DNA from: an uncultured Christensenellaceae bacterium
GTDB lineage: Bacteria > Bacillota > Clostridia > Christensenellales > Borkfalkiaceae
NCBI GenBank assembly: GCA_910586985.1
Contig: CAJUKK010000009.1
Coordinates: 27,636 to 91,635, forward strand
DNA length: 64,000 nt
Reading direction: 5' to 3'
Each line of letters opens with the position of its first letter. Within the stretch, counting starts at the first letter, position 1. Under the pieces are notes generated by a model, which made no database searches, was not told where the DNA came from, and worked only from the letters and a program-made list of their open reading frames with translations. Made by a program: the position numbers and the translations under genes. Below, in pieces: positions 24,699 to 33,084 of this stretch.

Positions 24699-26165
24699 AT
24701 GCTGACAGTCGAAGAAATCACAAGGTTCATCAGTGATGATGAAAGTGACCCCAAAAAGCAAAGGGCGAAGGAAGGCTTGCGCTATTACGAAGGGGAACAT
24801 GACATCCGCAATTATAAACTGTATTATTACAACGCAGACGGCAAGATTGTCGAAGATAAGAGCCGAAGCAACATAAAAATCAGTCATCCATTCTTCACGG
24901 AATTGGTTGACCAGTGCGTTCAATATATGCTGTCGGGCGATGAATCGTTTGTCAAGTCTAACAATGCAGAACTGCAAGCAGAACTTGACCTGTACTTCGG
25001 GGATGAATTCAGATCGGAACTTGCAGACACGCTGACTGACACCTGTGCAGGTGGATTTGGTTACATGTACGGATATATGAATTCCGACATGCGAACTTCC
25101 TTCACCTATGCAGAACAGTCCGGTGTTGTTGAAGTCAGAGCAAAGGACACAGACGATCACACGGAATATGTCATCTATTGGTACATAGACCGCATTGATA
25201 AAGGCAAGAAGAAGGTCAAGCGCATTCAGGTTTGGGATTCGAAACAAACCACCTATTTCTGCCAGGTTGACAACGGCAAAGTCGAAAAGGATACTTCCGT
25301 TGAACTCAATCCACGCCCCCATATTCTATATACGAAGAAGGATGGCACTTATTATGACGGATTTGGTTTCATTCCGTTTTTCAGACTGGATGCAAACAAA
25401 AAGCAGACCAGTCATCTGAAACCTGTGAAGGAAATCATTGACGATTATGACCTGATGTCCTGCGGATTGTCGAACAACATTCAGGATGTCAGCGAAGCGG
25501 TGTGGGTGGTCAAAGGCTTCCAGGGTGACAACCTTGAAGAAATGATTCAGAATGTCAAGACCAAAAAGCACATCGGCGTTGAACCTGATGGTGATGTCGA
25601 CATCAAGACCATTTCCATTCCGTATGAAGCACGAAAAATCAAGATGGAAACGGACGAAAAGAACATCTATCGTTTCGGCATGGGGTTCAATTCGGCGCAG
25701 TTGGGCGATGGTAATGTCACGAATGTTGTCATCAAATCAAGGTATGCACTTTTGGACTTAAAGTGCAACAAACTTGAAGCAAGGTTGAAAGCGTTCCTTC
25801 GAAAGTTGGTCAAGATTGCGTTGAATGAAATCAACAAAATCAAAGGCACTGACTATCAACCCAAAGATGTGTATTTCGAATTTAACCGTGAAGTTATGAC
25901 GAACGCAACGGATAACGCCACGATTGAATTCACGAAGGCGCAGGCAGGGCAAGTTCGAATGACAACCCTTCTGAACGCAGCATCCCTTCTTGACGAAGAA
26001 ACCGTGCTGAAAGCAATCTGCGAAATCCTTGAAATCGATTATGAAGAAGTCAAGGACAAAATTCCGAAACAACCGGCAACTGATCTGAACGAAGCAAGTG
26101 AAAAGTTGGCAAATGTCGTTCCCCAGGAAGGCGGTGACGATGGTGGGGGCGGTGAAGGCGTATGA
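24699..26165 (+). CDS. Portal protein (SPP1 gp6-like)
   Basis: A 488-residue portal. The N-terminal region RYYEGEHDIRNYKL and a long alpha-beta middle (HTEYVIYWYIDRIDKGK, RPHILYTKKDG) are characteristic of the SPP1/A118 group, as is the helical stem DYDLMSCGLSNNIQDVSEAV. The end is a Gly/Glu-rich tail. It forms the dodecameric DNA channel. The stop overlaps the MuF gene by 4 bases. Confidence 0.88.
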   Translation: MLTVEEITRFISDDESDPKKQRAKEGLRYYEGEHDIRNYKLYYYNADGKIVEDKSRSNIKISHPFFTELVDQCVQYMLSGDESFVKSNNAELQAELDLYFGDEFRSELADTLTDTCAGGFGYMYGYMNSDMRTSFTYAEQSGVVEVRAKDTDDHTEYVIYWYIDRIDKGKKKVKRIQVWDSKQTTYFCQVDNGKVEKDTSVELNPRPHILYTKKDGTYYDGFGFIPFFRLDANKKQTSHLKPVKEIIDDYDLMSCGLSNNIQDVSEAVWVVKGFQGDNLEEMIQNVKTKKHIGVEPDGDVDIKTISIPYEARKIKMETDEKNIYRFGMGFNSAQLGDGNVTNVVIKSRYALLDLKCNKLEARLKAFLRKLVKIALNEINKIKGTDYQPKDVYFEFNREVMTNATDNATIEFTKAQAGQVRMTTLLNAASLLDEETVLKAICEILEIDYEEVKDKIPKQPATDLNEASEKLANVVPQEGGDDGGGGEGV

Positions 26166-27766
26166 ATTCAAGACAGAAAGAAGTGATCGCAGCATCACTT
26201 GATGATGAAAAAGCCGTTCTTTCTGCACTTGAAAAGAACTACACCACAGCACTTGCCGACATCAAACGGAACATCAGGGAACTGCAATCGAACCCTTTGA
26301 CACAATCGAAGGCTTATCAACTGGATTTTCAAAAGCAGTTGGAAAGGCAGATATCGGGCATCCTTGACAATCTGTCGGGAAAGAACTTCGCTTCCATTGC
26401 CGATTATCTGAACACCTGCTATCAGACAGGGTTCATCGGGGCAATGTACGACATGCAAGGTCAGGGTGTTCCGCTGATATTGCCTATCAATCAGACACAG
26501 GTCTTGAAGGCAGTTCAAAAAACTTCCGACAACATCAAGTTGGTGAATAAAGTCGGGATTTCCACAAATGAACTGAAAACGCAGGTTCTTGAAGAACTGA
26601 AAAGGGGATTTGCCAGTGATCTGACCTATACCGACATTGCAAGAAATATCAGCAATCGGGGACAGGCGAACATGGGGCGGTCAATGACCATTGCAAGGAC
26701 GGAAGGACACCGTGTGCAGAGCGAAGCGAAGATGGATTCCTATCACGCTGCGAAGGCGAAGGGTGCAGATATAGTCAAACAGTGGGATGCAACCCTTGAC
26801 GGTGCAACCAGGGACACGCACAGATTACTTGACGGACAGGTCAGAGAATTGGACGAAGATTTCACAGTCTTGGGCGCATCTGCCCCATATCCTGGGGGAT
26901 TTGGTGACCCTGCCGAAGATTGCAACTGCCGGTGTTGTATGTTGCAAAGGGCAAGGTGGGCAGTCGAAGATGAAACCACCTATGACAAGTGGAACAATGA
27001 AACAGGGGGCATCATTCAATGCACTGGATATGACGATTTCAAAGAAAAATACTTGAAAGCAGCGGAAGCATTGACAGAAAACGCCGAAAGCGGTATAATG
27101 TCAGTTAAGGAATGCAAGGATTTCAACAGTCTTTCTTCCTATATGATGGCGCAGTATGGCGTTTCTGTTGATGAAAGTGTTCATCACCTTGATTTCCCTG
27201 CGGTTCAGCAGTCAATAATGGGAATCGAAAGGGTTATGGACGAATTTCCACAGGCGCAAAGTGCGCTGAAAGGAATTTCAACTTCCAAATCGGGTGTGAT
27301 GTCTGCGAGTTTCAACGGAACAATCAATTTCAACCCGAATTATTATCAGAACGGCGATCCACGGGTCGCAAAGACAATGGTTCAAGGTATCACAACAGGA
27401 TTTCACCCTGCGAACACCGGTGTTCTTGAAACAGGCAGTCACGAAATGGGACATCTGTTGGAAAGGGCATTGATTGAAATGTCGCACCCAGGCGTTGGTG
27501 CTTTGGATCAACTTTATAGGGCGCAGGCGTGGAGTAAATGCACAGAAGCGACAAATATCATTTCCGAAGCCTGCAAAATGGCAAAAAAGACCGCAGAAGG
27601 CAAAGGTTTAGTCAATAGTCAGTTGAAGGCAATGGTTTCGGGATATGCAACAAAGAATAACAGTGAATGCCTTGCAGAATGCGTTGCGGACTATGTTGCA
27701 AACGGCGAAAATGCTTCCATTCTTTCAAAAGAAGTTTGGAAAATCTTAAAAGGAAAACTTGGTTGA
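26162..27766 (+). CDS. MuF minor head protein fused to a zincin-like toxin domain
   Basis: A 534-residue protein. Residues about 1-290 are a head morphogenesis (MuF) protein: RTEGHRVQSEAKMDSYHAAK, then QWDATLDGATRDTHRLLDGQ and a Cys-rich end (EDCNCRCCML). Residues about 310-534 are an added domain with a gluzincin signature: GSHEMGHLLERAL (HExxH at residue 427) and NSECLAECVADY about 75 residues later as third ligand. MuF proteins with C-terminal toxin domains are known in Firmicutes prophages. Here the domain would be a metalloprotease carried in the virion. The next small gene could encode immunity. Confidence 0.8.
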   Translation: MNSRQKEVIAASLDDEKAVLSALEKNYTTALADIKRNIRELQSNPLTQSKAYQLDFQKQLERQISGILDNLSGKNFASIADYLNTCYQTGFIGAMYDMQGQGVPLILPINQTQVLKAVQKTSDNIKLVNKVGISTNELKTQVLEELKRGFASDLTYTDIARNISNRGQANMGRSMTIARTEGHRVQSEAKMDSYHAAKAKGADIVKQWDATLDGATRDTHRLLDGQVRELDEDFTVLGASAPYPGGFGDPAEDCNCRCCMLQRARWAVEDETTYDKWNNETGGIIQCTGYDDFKEKYLKAAEALTENAESGIMSVKECKDFNSLSSYMMAQYGVSVDESVHHLDFPAVQQSIMGIERVMDEFPQAQSALKGISTSKSGVMSASFNGTINFNPNYYQNGDPRVAKTMVQGITTGFHPANTGVLETGSHEMGHLLERALIEMSHPGVGALDQLYRAQAWSKCTEATNIISEACKMAKKTAEGKGLVNSQLKAMVSGYATKNNSECLAECVADYVANGENASILSKEVWKILKGKLG

Positions 27767-27767
27767 C

Positions 27768-27929
27768 ATGGAAAACTTCGAAGATGTGAAAAAATTCTTT
27801 GATTATTTGATCATAGACGATGACGGTTGGAAAGGTATCAGGGATGATGCCCCCGATTCCGCAAAAAAAGCCTATGCGGAATATATCAAAAAGGAAAAAG
27901 CAAACGCCGAAAAAGGCATCAAGGCGTAA
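27768..27929 (+). CDS. Small acidic protein, possible immunity partner of the MuF toxin
   Basis: A 53-residue frame starting 1 base after the MuF stop. Acidic first half (NFEDVKKFFDYLIIDDDGW) and Lys-rich helical second half. No family recognised. Position directly after a toxin-tailed gene, small size and acidity are the only reasons to suggest immunity. It is followed by a terminator, so it closes the packaging-portal transcript. Confidence 0.5.
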   Translation: MENFEDVKKFFDYLIIDDDGWKGIRDDAPDSAKKAYAEYIKKEKANAEKGIKA

Positions 27930-27952
27930 CGCCCACAACAATTCAATGATTG

Positions 27953-27979
27953 AAGCATCCTGAAAAGGGTGCTTTTTTC
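27953..27979 (+). terminator. Intrinsic terminator before the capsid genes
   Basis: AAGCATCC pairs with GGGTGCTT around a 6-base loop, followed by six T. It separates the portal/MuF unit from the scaffold/capsid unit. Confidence 0.75.
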
Positions 27980-28073
27980 ATACACTTCTTCAAAAGTCAG
28001 AAGTAAAACAGAGCATTTCAAAATCCTGATGTAACAGGTAAAAATCATATTTGAAAAGGAAGGTACAAAAAAC

Positions 28074-28652
28074 ATGACATTGCAGGAAATCTTGAAAAGT
28101 CAGGGACTGTCCGAAGAACAGATTCAGAAGATTGTCGGGGAAATGAAGCAGAATAAAATTTTCACGGCATCGGAAGAAAACCTGGATATTCGCTACGGCA
28201 AATTAAAAACCGATTTTGACAGTCTGACCAAACAACACGGCGAATCCACCGCCTTGATCGAGCAGATGAAGAAGGACAACGCCGGCAACGAAGCATTGCA
28301 GGGGAAAATCACAGAGTATGAAACCAAAATGGCAACGATGGCTGCCGAATTGGAACAGACTAAAATCGATGCTGCATTGAAAGTTGCCCTTTTGGAAGCG
28401 AAGGCAGATGATGTCGATTATCTGACTTTCAAACTGAAAGAAAAAGGCGAACTGAAACTGGACGAAAACGGCAAAATCAAGGGCATCGATGACAGCATTG
28501 CTGCGTTGAAAACTCAATTTCCCAAACAGTTCATCACCGAACAGGGCAAGAAGGTTGACGAAAACAAATTGCCTGGAAGCGATGACGAACCGAACAACGA
28601 ACCGCAATCACTTGCGGATGCGCTCAAAGCAGCGTATGAAACCAAAAACTAA
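28074..28652 (+). CDS. Capsid scaffold protein (GP20/DUF4355-like)
   Basis: A 192-residue highly charged coiled-coil protein (long run of heptads from about residue 25 to 120) with the start MTLQEILKSQGLSEEQIQKI typical of minor structural GP20 scaffolds. It guides capsid assembly and is lost or cleaved afterwards. It lies directly before the major capsid gene, as usual. The leader contains one GTAACAGGTA motif at 28031. Confidence 0.8.
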   Translation: MTLQEILKSQGLSEEQIQKIVGEMKQNKIFTASEENLDIRYGKLKTDFDSLTKQHGESTALIEQMKKDNAGNEALQGKITEYETKMATMAAELEQTKIDAALKVALLEAKADDVDYLTFKLKEKGELKLDENGKIKGIDDSIAALKTQFPKQFITEQGKKVDENKLPGSDDEPNNEPQSLADALKAAYETKN

Positions 28653-28682
28653 AAATTTTTATTAAAAGGACGGTAAAAAATT

Positions 28683-29654
28683 ATGCCTATTACTTTGGAA
28701 GAAATGAAAAAGGGTATGACCGATAAGGTCGCACAGCAGGTGGTTGACACCTTCATCAGAAAGTCGCAGTTGCTTGAACTGCTTCCTTTCGACAACGCCG
28801 TTTCCCCTTCGGGCGGAAGCACTTTGACCTATGCGTATATGCAGAAGAAGTTGCCTTCGACAACGGCGTTCAGAGCAATCAACAAGGAATATACGGCGAA
28901 CGAAGCAACCGTGGAAAAGAAGTCGGCGGATTTGAAAATCTTCGGCGGTGCGTTCGAAATTGACCGTGTTATCAAAGAAGCGGAAGGTCTGTACAACAAT
29001 ATGCAGTTCCAAATCGAAGAAAAGGTCGATTCGGCAATCGGCACTTTCCACAACGCTATGATTAACGGTGACAGCGCATCGAATGCAGATTCCTTCGATG
29101 GTCTTGACAAGTTCCTTGTCGGACAGTCCACGGAATATGGCGTTGACAGCGAAATCGACCTTTCCACAATGGCGAAGTTGAAGGAAAACGCCGATGTGTT
29201 CTACGAAGCACTTTTGAACCTTATCAACAAGACCGGCGCAAGCGCACTTCTTGTCAACGAGAACATGAAAACCAAAATTCAGACCGTTGCAAGAATTCTT
29301 GGCTACAAGACCGAATCCGAAGAAGCGTTCGGCAGAGTGGTCACCACTATCGGTGAAGGCAAAGTCCGTTTGATTGACTTGGGCAATGTGTACGAAGTCA
29401 AGGACGGCGCAGCAACCGAAAGCGCAATCATCCCTGTCAGCGCAGAAGGCTTGACCGACATCTATGCGGTCAGATTCGGCGTGGACGATGGCTTCTGCGG
29501 TGTAACGCTCACCGGCAACACGGCAATCAAAACCTTCTTGCCCGATTTCAATACGCCTGGCGCAGTGAAGAAGGGTGAAGTCGAAATGGTTGCTGCGGTT
29601 GTTCTCAAAAACACGAAGGCAGCAGGTGTTCTTCGTAACATCAAAATTCTTTAA
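28683..29654 (+). CDS. Major capsid protein
   Basis: A 323-residue protein of HK97-like fold. An N-terminal helix is followed by the E-loop-like segment (NAVSPSGGSTLTYAYMQKK), the long central helix RVIKEAEGLYNNMQFQIEEK, and P/A-domain strands to the end. Position after the scaffold and codon use fit a strongly expressed structural gene. No cleaved prodomain is apparent because the scaffold is a separate protein. Confidence 0.85.
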   Translation: MPITLEEMKKGMTDKVAQQVVDTFIRKSQLLELLPFDNAVSPSGGSTLTYAYMQKKLPSTTAFRAINKEYTANEATVEKKSADLKIFGGAFEIDRVIKEAEGLYNNMQFQIEEKVDSAIGTFHNAMINGDSASNADSFDGLDKFLVGQSTEYGVDSEIDLSTMAKLKENADVFYEALLNLINKTGASALLVNENMKTKIQTVARILGYKTESEEAFGRVVTTIGEGKVRLIDLGNVYEVKDGAATESAIIPVSAEGLTDIYAVRFGVDDGFCGVTLTGNTAIKTFLPDFNTPGAVKKGEVEMVAAVVLKNTKAAGVLRNIKIL

Positions 29655-29672
29655 TCGGGAAGGTGAACGGAC

Positions 29673-29924
29673 ATGGCAAAACAGAATAAGGAAACTAAAA
29701 ACGCAAAGGTTTTCATTGTCGAATCCCCTGTGAAGAATTTCTGCGGAATCAACGCAGGCGGTGTTCATTTCGCATACGGCAAAGCCGAAGTCAACGAAGG
29801 TTGGGTTCTCAACTGGTATCGTAAACACGGCTACAAGGTAACACCGAAGGAAGCACCGAAAGGGGCAGGCGAATCGGGCAAAGGTGACGAAAACACCGAA
29901 AATTCCGAAACGCCGAAAGACTAA
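29673..29924 (+). CDS. Small head-region protein
   Basis: An 83-residue protein with a compact N-terminal part (AKVFIVESPVKNFCGINAGGVHF) and a charged, disordered tail (GAGESGKGDENTENSETPKD). Position between capsid and connector suggests a head decoration or joining role. No family assigned. Confidence 0.6.
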   Translation: MAKQNKETKNAKVFIVESPVKNFCGINAGGVHFAYGKAEVNEGWVLNWYRKHGYKVTPKEAPKGAGESGKGDENTENSETPKD

Positions 29925-29934
29925 AAACCTACAA

Positions 29935-29974
29935 GGGGGATGTGCCGTTGTGGGTGCATCCCCCAAAAATTTTT
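29935..29974 (+). terminator. Intrinsic terminator after the capsid genes
   Basis: GGGGGATG (29935-29942) pairs with CATCCCCC (29957-29964), followed by AAAAATTTTT. Together with the terminator at 27953 it sets off scaffold, capsid and the 83-residue gene as one unit. Confidence 0.65.
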
Positions 29975-29988
29975 GAAAGGGGTGCAGT

Positions 29989-30522
29989 ATGATCATAACT
30001 GTCGAAGAAATCAAGGAAATGCCCGAATTCAAAGACATGTCGGAAGCAACCATTAAAAGGAAGTTGACGGCAATCGAAGAATTGGTTCGTGCATATACCA
30101 ACAATAATTTTCAGAGCAGGGCAAAGCGAATTCACGCACCTTCTTCCGAATCGAAACTTCAAGGGATTTGCGAATATTTCAAAGAAGGGGACACGGTGCA
30201 GATTACTGAATCGGAAGTCAACGATGGCTTGTATGTCATCAAGGCAATCGACAAAGAAAACGGCACAATCACCCTTGACAAAGAACTGTACGAAGCAAGA
30301 CACAACTTGGTGACCAAAATCGAATATCCAACAGCGGTTGTTGAAGGAACAGTCAACTTGATGCTGTGGGATGTCGGAATGCGTGACAAGGTGGGAATTG
30401 CTTCGGAAACGCTGTCAAGGCATTCTGTGACATACTTTTCGCAGGATGCAGGGAATCAGTTGATGGGTTATCCGGTGACCCTTCTTGGTTTTCTGAAACC
30501 CTTCACGAAGGCACGGTTCTGA
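29989..30522 (+). CDS. Head-tail connector protein (gp6-like)
   Basis: A 177-residue protein with an N-terminal helical adaptor part (ITVEEIKEMPEFKDMSEATI) and a strand-rich insert (VQITESEVNDGLYVIKAID). The C-terminal half NLMLWDVGMRDKVGIASETLSRHSVTYF is characteristic of phage head-tail adaptors. The stop shares one base with the next start. Confidence 0.75.
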   Translation: MIITVEEIKEMPEFKDMSEATIKRKLTAIEELVRAYTNNNFQSRAKRIHAPSSESKLQGICEYFKEGDTVQITESEVNDGLYVIKAIDKENGTITLDKELYEARHNLVTKIEYPTAVVEGTVNLMLWDVGMRDKVGIASETLSRHSVTYFSQDAGNQLMGYPVTLLGFLKPFTKARF

Positions 30523-30902
30523 TGAAGAAAATCGGCGGAAATACATTCGCAATGTTCCAAATAAAGGTGGAAGGTGAAAGAAATAAAATCGGTGAATGTG
30601 AACACACTTGGGTTGATGCGCTGACCATAAAAGGTTGGCTTGACTTGTCGAATGGCGATTCAAAGCGGACAATTTATAGCGCAAAAATCCAGGAATCCAC
30701 GCACATGTTTTTGTGTGATTATCAACCTTTGACCTTTACGCCGAAAGCGGAAACACCGGACGAAAAAATCACGCTGACGGCGGAGAATGCAAGAATTGTC
30801 ATCGAAGGTCAGGTCTATGACATTATGCTGATTGATGACCCCATGAACATGCATCAGCATTTTGAAATTTATCTGAAATACACAGGCGGTCAAGGTGACT
30901 GA
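30522..30902 (+). CDS. Head closure protein
   Basis: A 126-residue strand-rich protein in the head-completion position (SPP1 gp16-like), with KAETPDEKITLTAENARIVI and a C-terminal LIDDPMNMHQHFEIYLKY. Function is inferred mostly from gene order between connector and HK97 gp10-like protein. Confidence 0.65.
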   Translation: MKKIGGNTFAMFQIKVEGERNKIGECEHTWVDALTIKGWLDLSNGDSKRTIYSAKIQESTHMFLCDYQPLTFTPKAETPDEKITLTAENARIVIEGQVYDIMLIDDPMNMHQHFEIYLKYTGGQGD

Positions 30903-31323
30903 AAACGAAGGCATTCAGTTCGAAGATAACCGTGCAAAAGTATTGGAAGCAATGGCGGAAAAGGCTATTGCTTTTTTATTTGAAGCGGTTGCAGAACTGC
31001 AATCACAAACCGCCAGGAACAGCAGAGTTGACACAGAGCAAACAAAGGGGTCTTGGGGCACTCATGTTGACGAAGCAACCCTTGAAGGCATGATCGGTTC
31101 AGCACTGGAAAACGCTATTTGGGAAGAATTCGGCACTGGCGAATATGCACTGAATGGTGACGGCAGAAAAGGCGGTTGGGCATACACAGACCGCAAAGGC
31201 GAAACCCATTTCACGCACGGCAAGAAACCGAACCGTGCGCTGTGGAACGCCTTTCAGACCCTGAAACCAAAACTGATTAAAAGGGCGGAAGCGTTGATGA
31301 AGGAGTTGAACGGAAATGATTGA
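30895..31323 (+). CDS. HK97 gp10-like tail component
   Basis: A 142-residue protein with the typical pattern: helical N-terminus with AMAEKAIAFLFEAVAELQSQTARNSRVDTEQTKGSWGTH-like boundary, then AIWEEFGTGEY and RALWNAF, and a C-terminal helix. It belongs to the tail-completion family. It overlaps its neighbours by 8 bases on each side. Confidence 0.8.
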   Translation: MTENEGIQFEDNRAKVLEAMAEKAIAFLFEAVAELQSQTARNSRVDTEQTKGSWGTHVDEATLEGMIGSALENAIWEEFGTGEYALNGDGRKGGWAYTDRKGETHFTHGKKPNRALWNAFQTLKPKLIKRAEALMKELNGND

Positions 31324-31690
31324 AGTGCTTGAAGTCTTAAACGACCACATGGTGAAGGAATTAAAACTGAACTATGAATTTGGTCAGTACACAAAAACAC
31401 CGCCCAAATACCCCTATTGGGTGAGCGATTACACAGAGCCTGAACCACTTGAAGAAGATGGGTTGACAACGCCCACAGTCACGCTGACAGGCTTTGCAAG
31501 GGGTAAATTTTTGGAACTGGAAGAAGGCAAGCAGAAAATCAAGGACTACTTCAAGGACGGCAAGTCGGTCATCACCAAAAGCGGTTCTGCGGTGGTCATT
31601 TTTTATGCAGGCAGTCTGAATGTTCCTTCGGACGAACAAGACCTGAAAAGGTGTCAAATCAATTTATCAATAAAAAAATGGAGTGTATAA
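31316..31690 (+). CDS. Tail completion/terminator protein
   Basis: A 124-residue protein. Its place between the gp10-like and the major tail gene, its size and its alternating strand-helix layout (PKYPYWVSDYTEPEP; VVIFYAGSLNVPS) fit a tail terminator. The family is not positively recognised. Confidence 0.65.
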   Translation: MIEVLEVLNDHMVKELKLNYEFGQYTKTPPKYPYWVSDYTEPEPLEEDGLTTPTVTLTGFARGKFLELEEGKQKIKDYFKDGKSVITKSGSAVVIFYAGSLNVPSDEQDLKRCQINLSIKKWSV

Positions 31691-31694
31691 AACC

Positions 31695-32318
31695 ATGAAC
31701 GAAGAATTCAGAACGCACGGCGTGACCGAAAACACGCCGAAAGAAATCCTGCTTGGCGCAGGTACGATTCACAAAGGTTTGAAGTTTGCCGATGGCAAAT
31801 GGAACATCAAGGAATCTTTGTTTGGCGCAACGAGCGGTGGAAACAAACTTTCCATTGTTCCCGAAGTGTTGGATGTCGAAGTTGACGGCGCACTTGTCAA
31901 AACGAAGGGATTGACCTTCAAGCAGGGTGAAACGGCAACTTTGGAAACGAACCTTCTTGAACTTACGCCCGAACTTATCAAGACCCTTGTCATCGGTGAA
32001 GTCGTGGAAAATTCGGAAATTGAAGGCTATGACCTGATTGAATCCAGGGCGGACATCAAAGAAGGGGACTACCTTGAAAATATTGCTTTTGTCGGCAAGA
32101 AAACAGACGGAACGCCCATCATCGTCATCCTTGACAATGCCCTTTGCACTTCGGGATTCGAAGCGGAAGGCAAGAACAAGAACGCAGCAGTCATGAAGGC
32201 AACCTTCGAGTGCTACGCAGACCCGAACAAAGGCAATCTTGACAAATTGCCTTATCACATTTACTACCCCAAAAAGGCAGTAGAAACCACGCCCGACAAC
32301 GGCGATGAAAACAAATAA
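31695..32318 (+). CDS. Major tail protein
   Basis: A 207-residue protein starting at the ATG at 31695. The N-terminus NTPKEILLGAGTIHKGLKF is typical of major tail tube proteins of this phage group, followed by a beta-sandwich core. It would polymerise around the tape measure. The gene before the tail chaperones is the canonical position. Confidence 0.8.
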   Translation: MNEEFRTHGVTENTPKEILLGAGTIHKGLKFADGKWNIKESLFGATSGGNKLSIVPEVLDVEVDGALVKTKGLTFKQGETATLETNLLELTPELIKTLVIGEVVENSEIEGYDLIESRADIKEGDYLENIAFVGKKTDGTPIIVILDNALCTSGFEAEGKNKNAAVMKATFECYADPNKGNLDKLPYHIYYPKKAVETTPDNGDENK

Positions 32319-32339
32319 AAGAAGGAAGGTATTTGAACA

Positions 32340-32765
32340 ATGAACAACGAAATTGAAAAGGCGGTTGACACCGCCGACAAAAAGGCATACGAATTCAGAA
32401 AACTGGGCGCACTTGATGTTGCGCCTATGTGCAAAATCATCGGCAAAATCGGCATCACCGAATTCAGCAAGTGTTTTGAAAGTGAAAGTGTCCTGAACCT
32501 TATCAAGCAGATGAAGGGAAAGGATGCAACGCAGATTCAGGACATTGCAGGGTTGCAGGTAGTCTTGGAAATTGCAAACATCATCGTTTGCCACATTCCC
32601 GAAGTCGAAAAGGACATCTTCGCACTTCTTGCGAATGTCAGCGGTTTGACCGTGGAAACCGTCAAGGCGTTTGACCTTGTGACCTTCACGGAAATGGTGA
32701 TTGATTTCATCAAGAAACCCGAATTCAAGGATTTTATTGGGGTTGTTTCAAAGTTGTTCAGATAG
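32340..32765 (+). CDS. Tail assembly chaperone (gpG-like)
   Basis: A 141-residue helical protein between the major tail and tape-measure genes, the canonical gpG position. The frame one base back is free of stops at least from 32714 to the start of the next gene, so a -1 frameshift product joining the two is possible. I see no clear slippery heptamer in the right register. Confidence 0.65.
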   Translation: MNNEIEKAVDTADKKAYEFRKLGALDVAPMCKIIGKIGITEFSKCFESESVLNLIKQMKGKDATQIQDIAGLQVVLEIANIIVCHIPEVEKDIFALLANVSGLTVETVKAFDLVTFTEMVIDFIKKPEFKDFIGVVSKLFR

Positions 32766-32779
32766 GCTTCAACAGGTAT

Positions 32780-33064
32780 ATGGACTTGCTATTTCACAGA
32801 TATGCAAGTCCATATTTCCTTATTGACCAAATGATTTCGGTTGACGGATTCAGCGGATTTGTGACGGAACTATATGACCGGACGGAAGATGAACGGTTGT
32901 GGGAATTCTTCCTTCACAAAGTTCGGGATCAGTCGTTCGAAGAATTCAAAGGTGCTTTGAACAAACAACCGAAGGAAACTTTCGAATTCTCAAAGACCCA
33001 AATTGAAACAACAGTGAACAATTCCTTTGATATTATGCAGGGATTCATCCCTGATGACCTGTGA
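32780..33064 (+). CDS. Tail assembly chaperone, second frame (gpT-like)
   Basis: A 94-residue protein (RYASPYFLIDQMISVDGFSG at the start) placed like the gpT part of gpGT. It is in the -1 frame relative to the preceding gene and has a weak ribosome site, which agrees with expression by frameshifting. Independent translation from ATG 32780 is also possible. Confidence 0.6.
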   Translation: MDLLFHRYASPYFLIDQMISVDGFSGFVTELYDRTEDERLWEFFLHKVRDQSFEEFKGALNKQPKETFEFSKTQIETTVNNSFDIMQGFIPDDL

Positions 33065-33084
33065 AGGGGGGTGAATAACGCAAA

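Noticed and set aside
28662..30104. 480-residue open frame on the minus strand
   Set aside because: Shadow of capsid and head genes, with no ribosome site and Phe/Cys/Arg-rich composition of an antisense frame.
32700..32780. Definite programmed -1 frameshift heptamer between the tail chaperones
   Set aside because: The -1 frame is open, but no X-XXY-YYZ heptamer is in register, so only the possibility is recorded.
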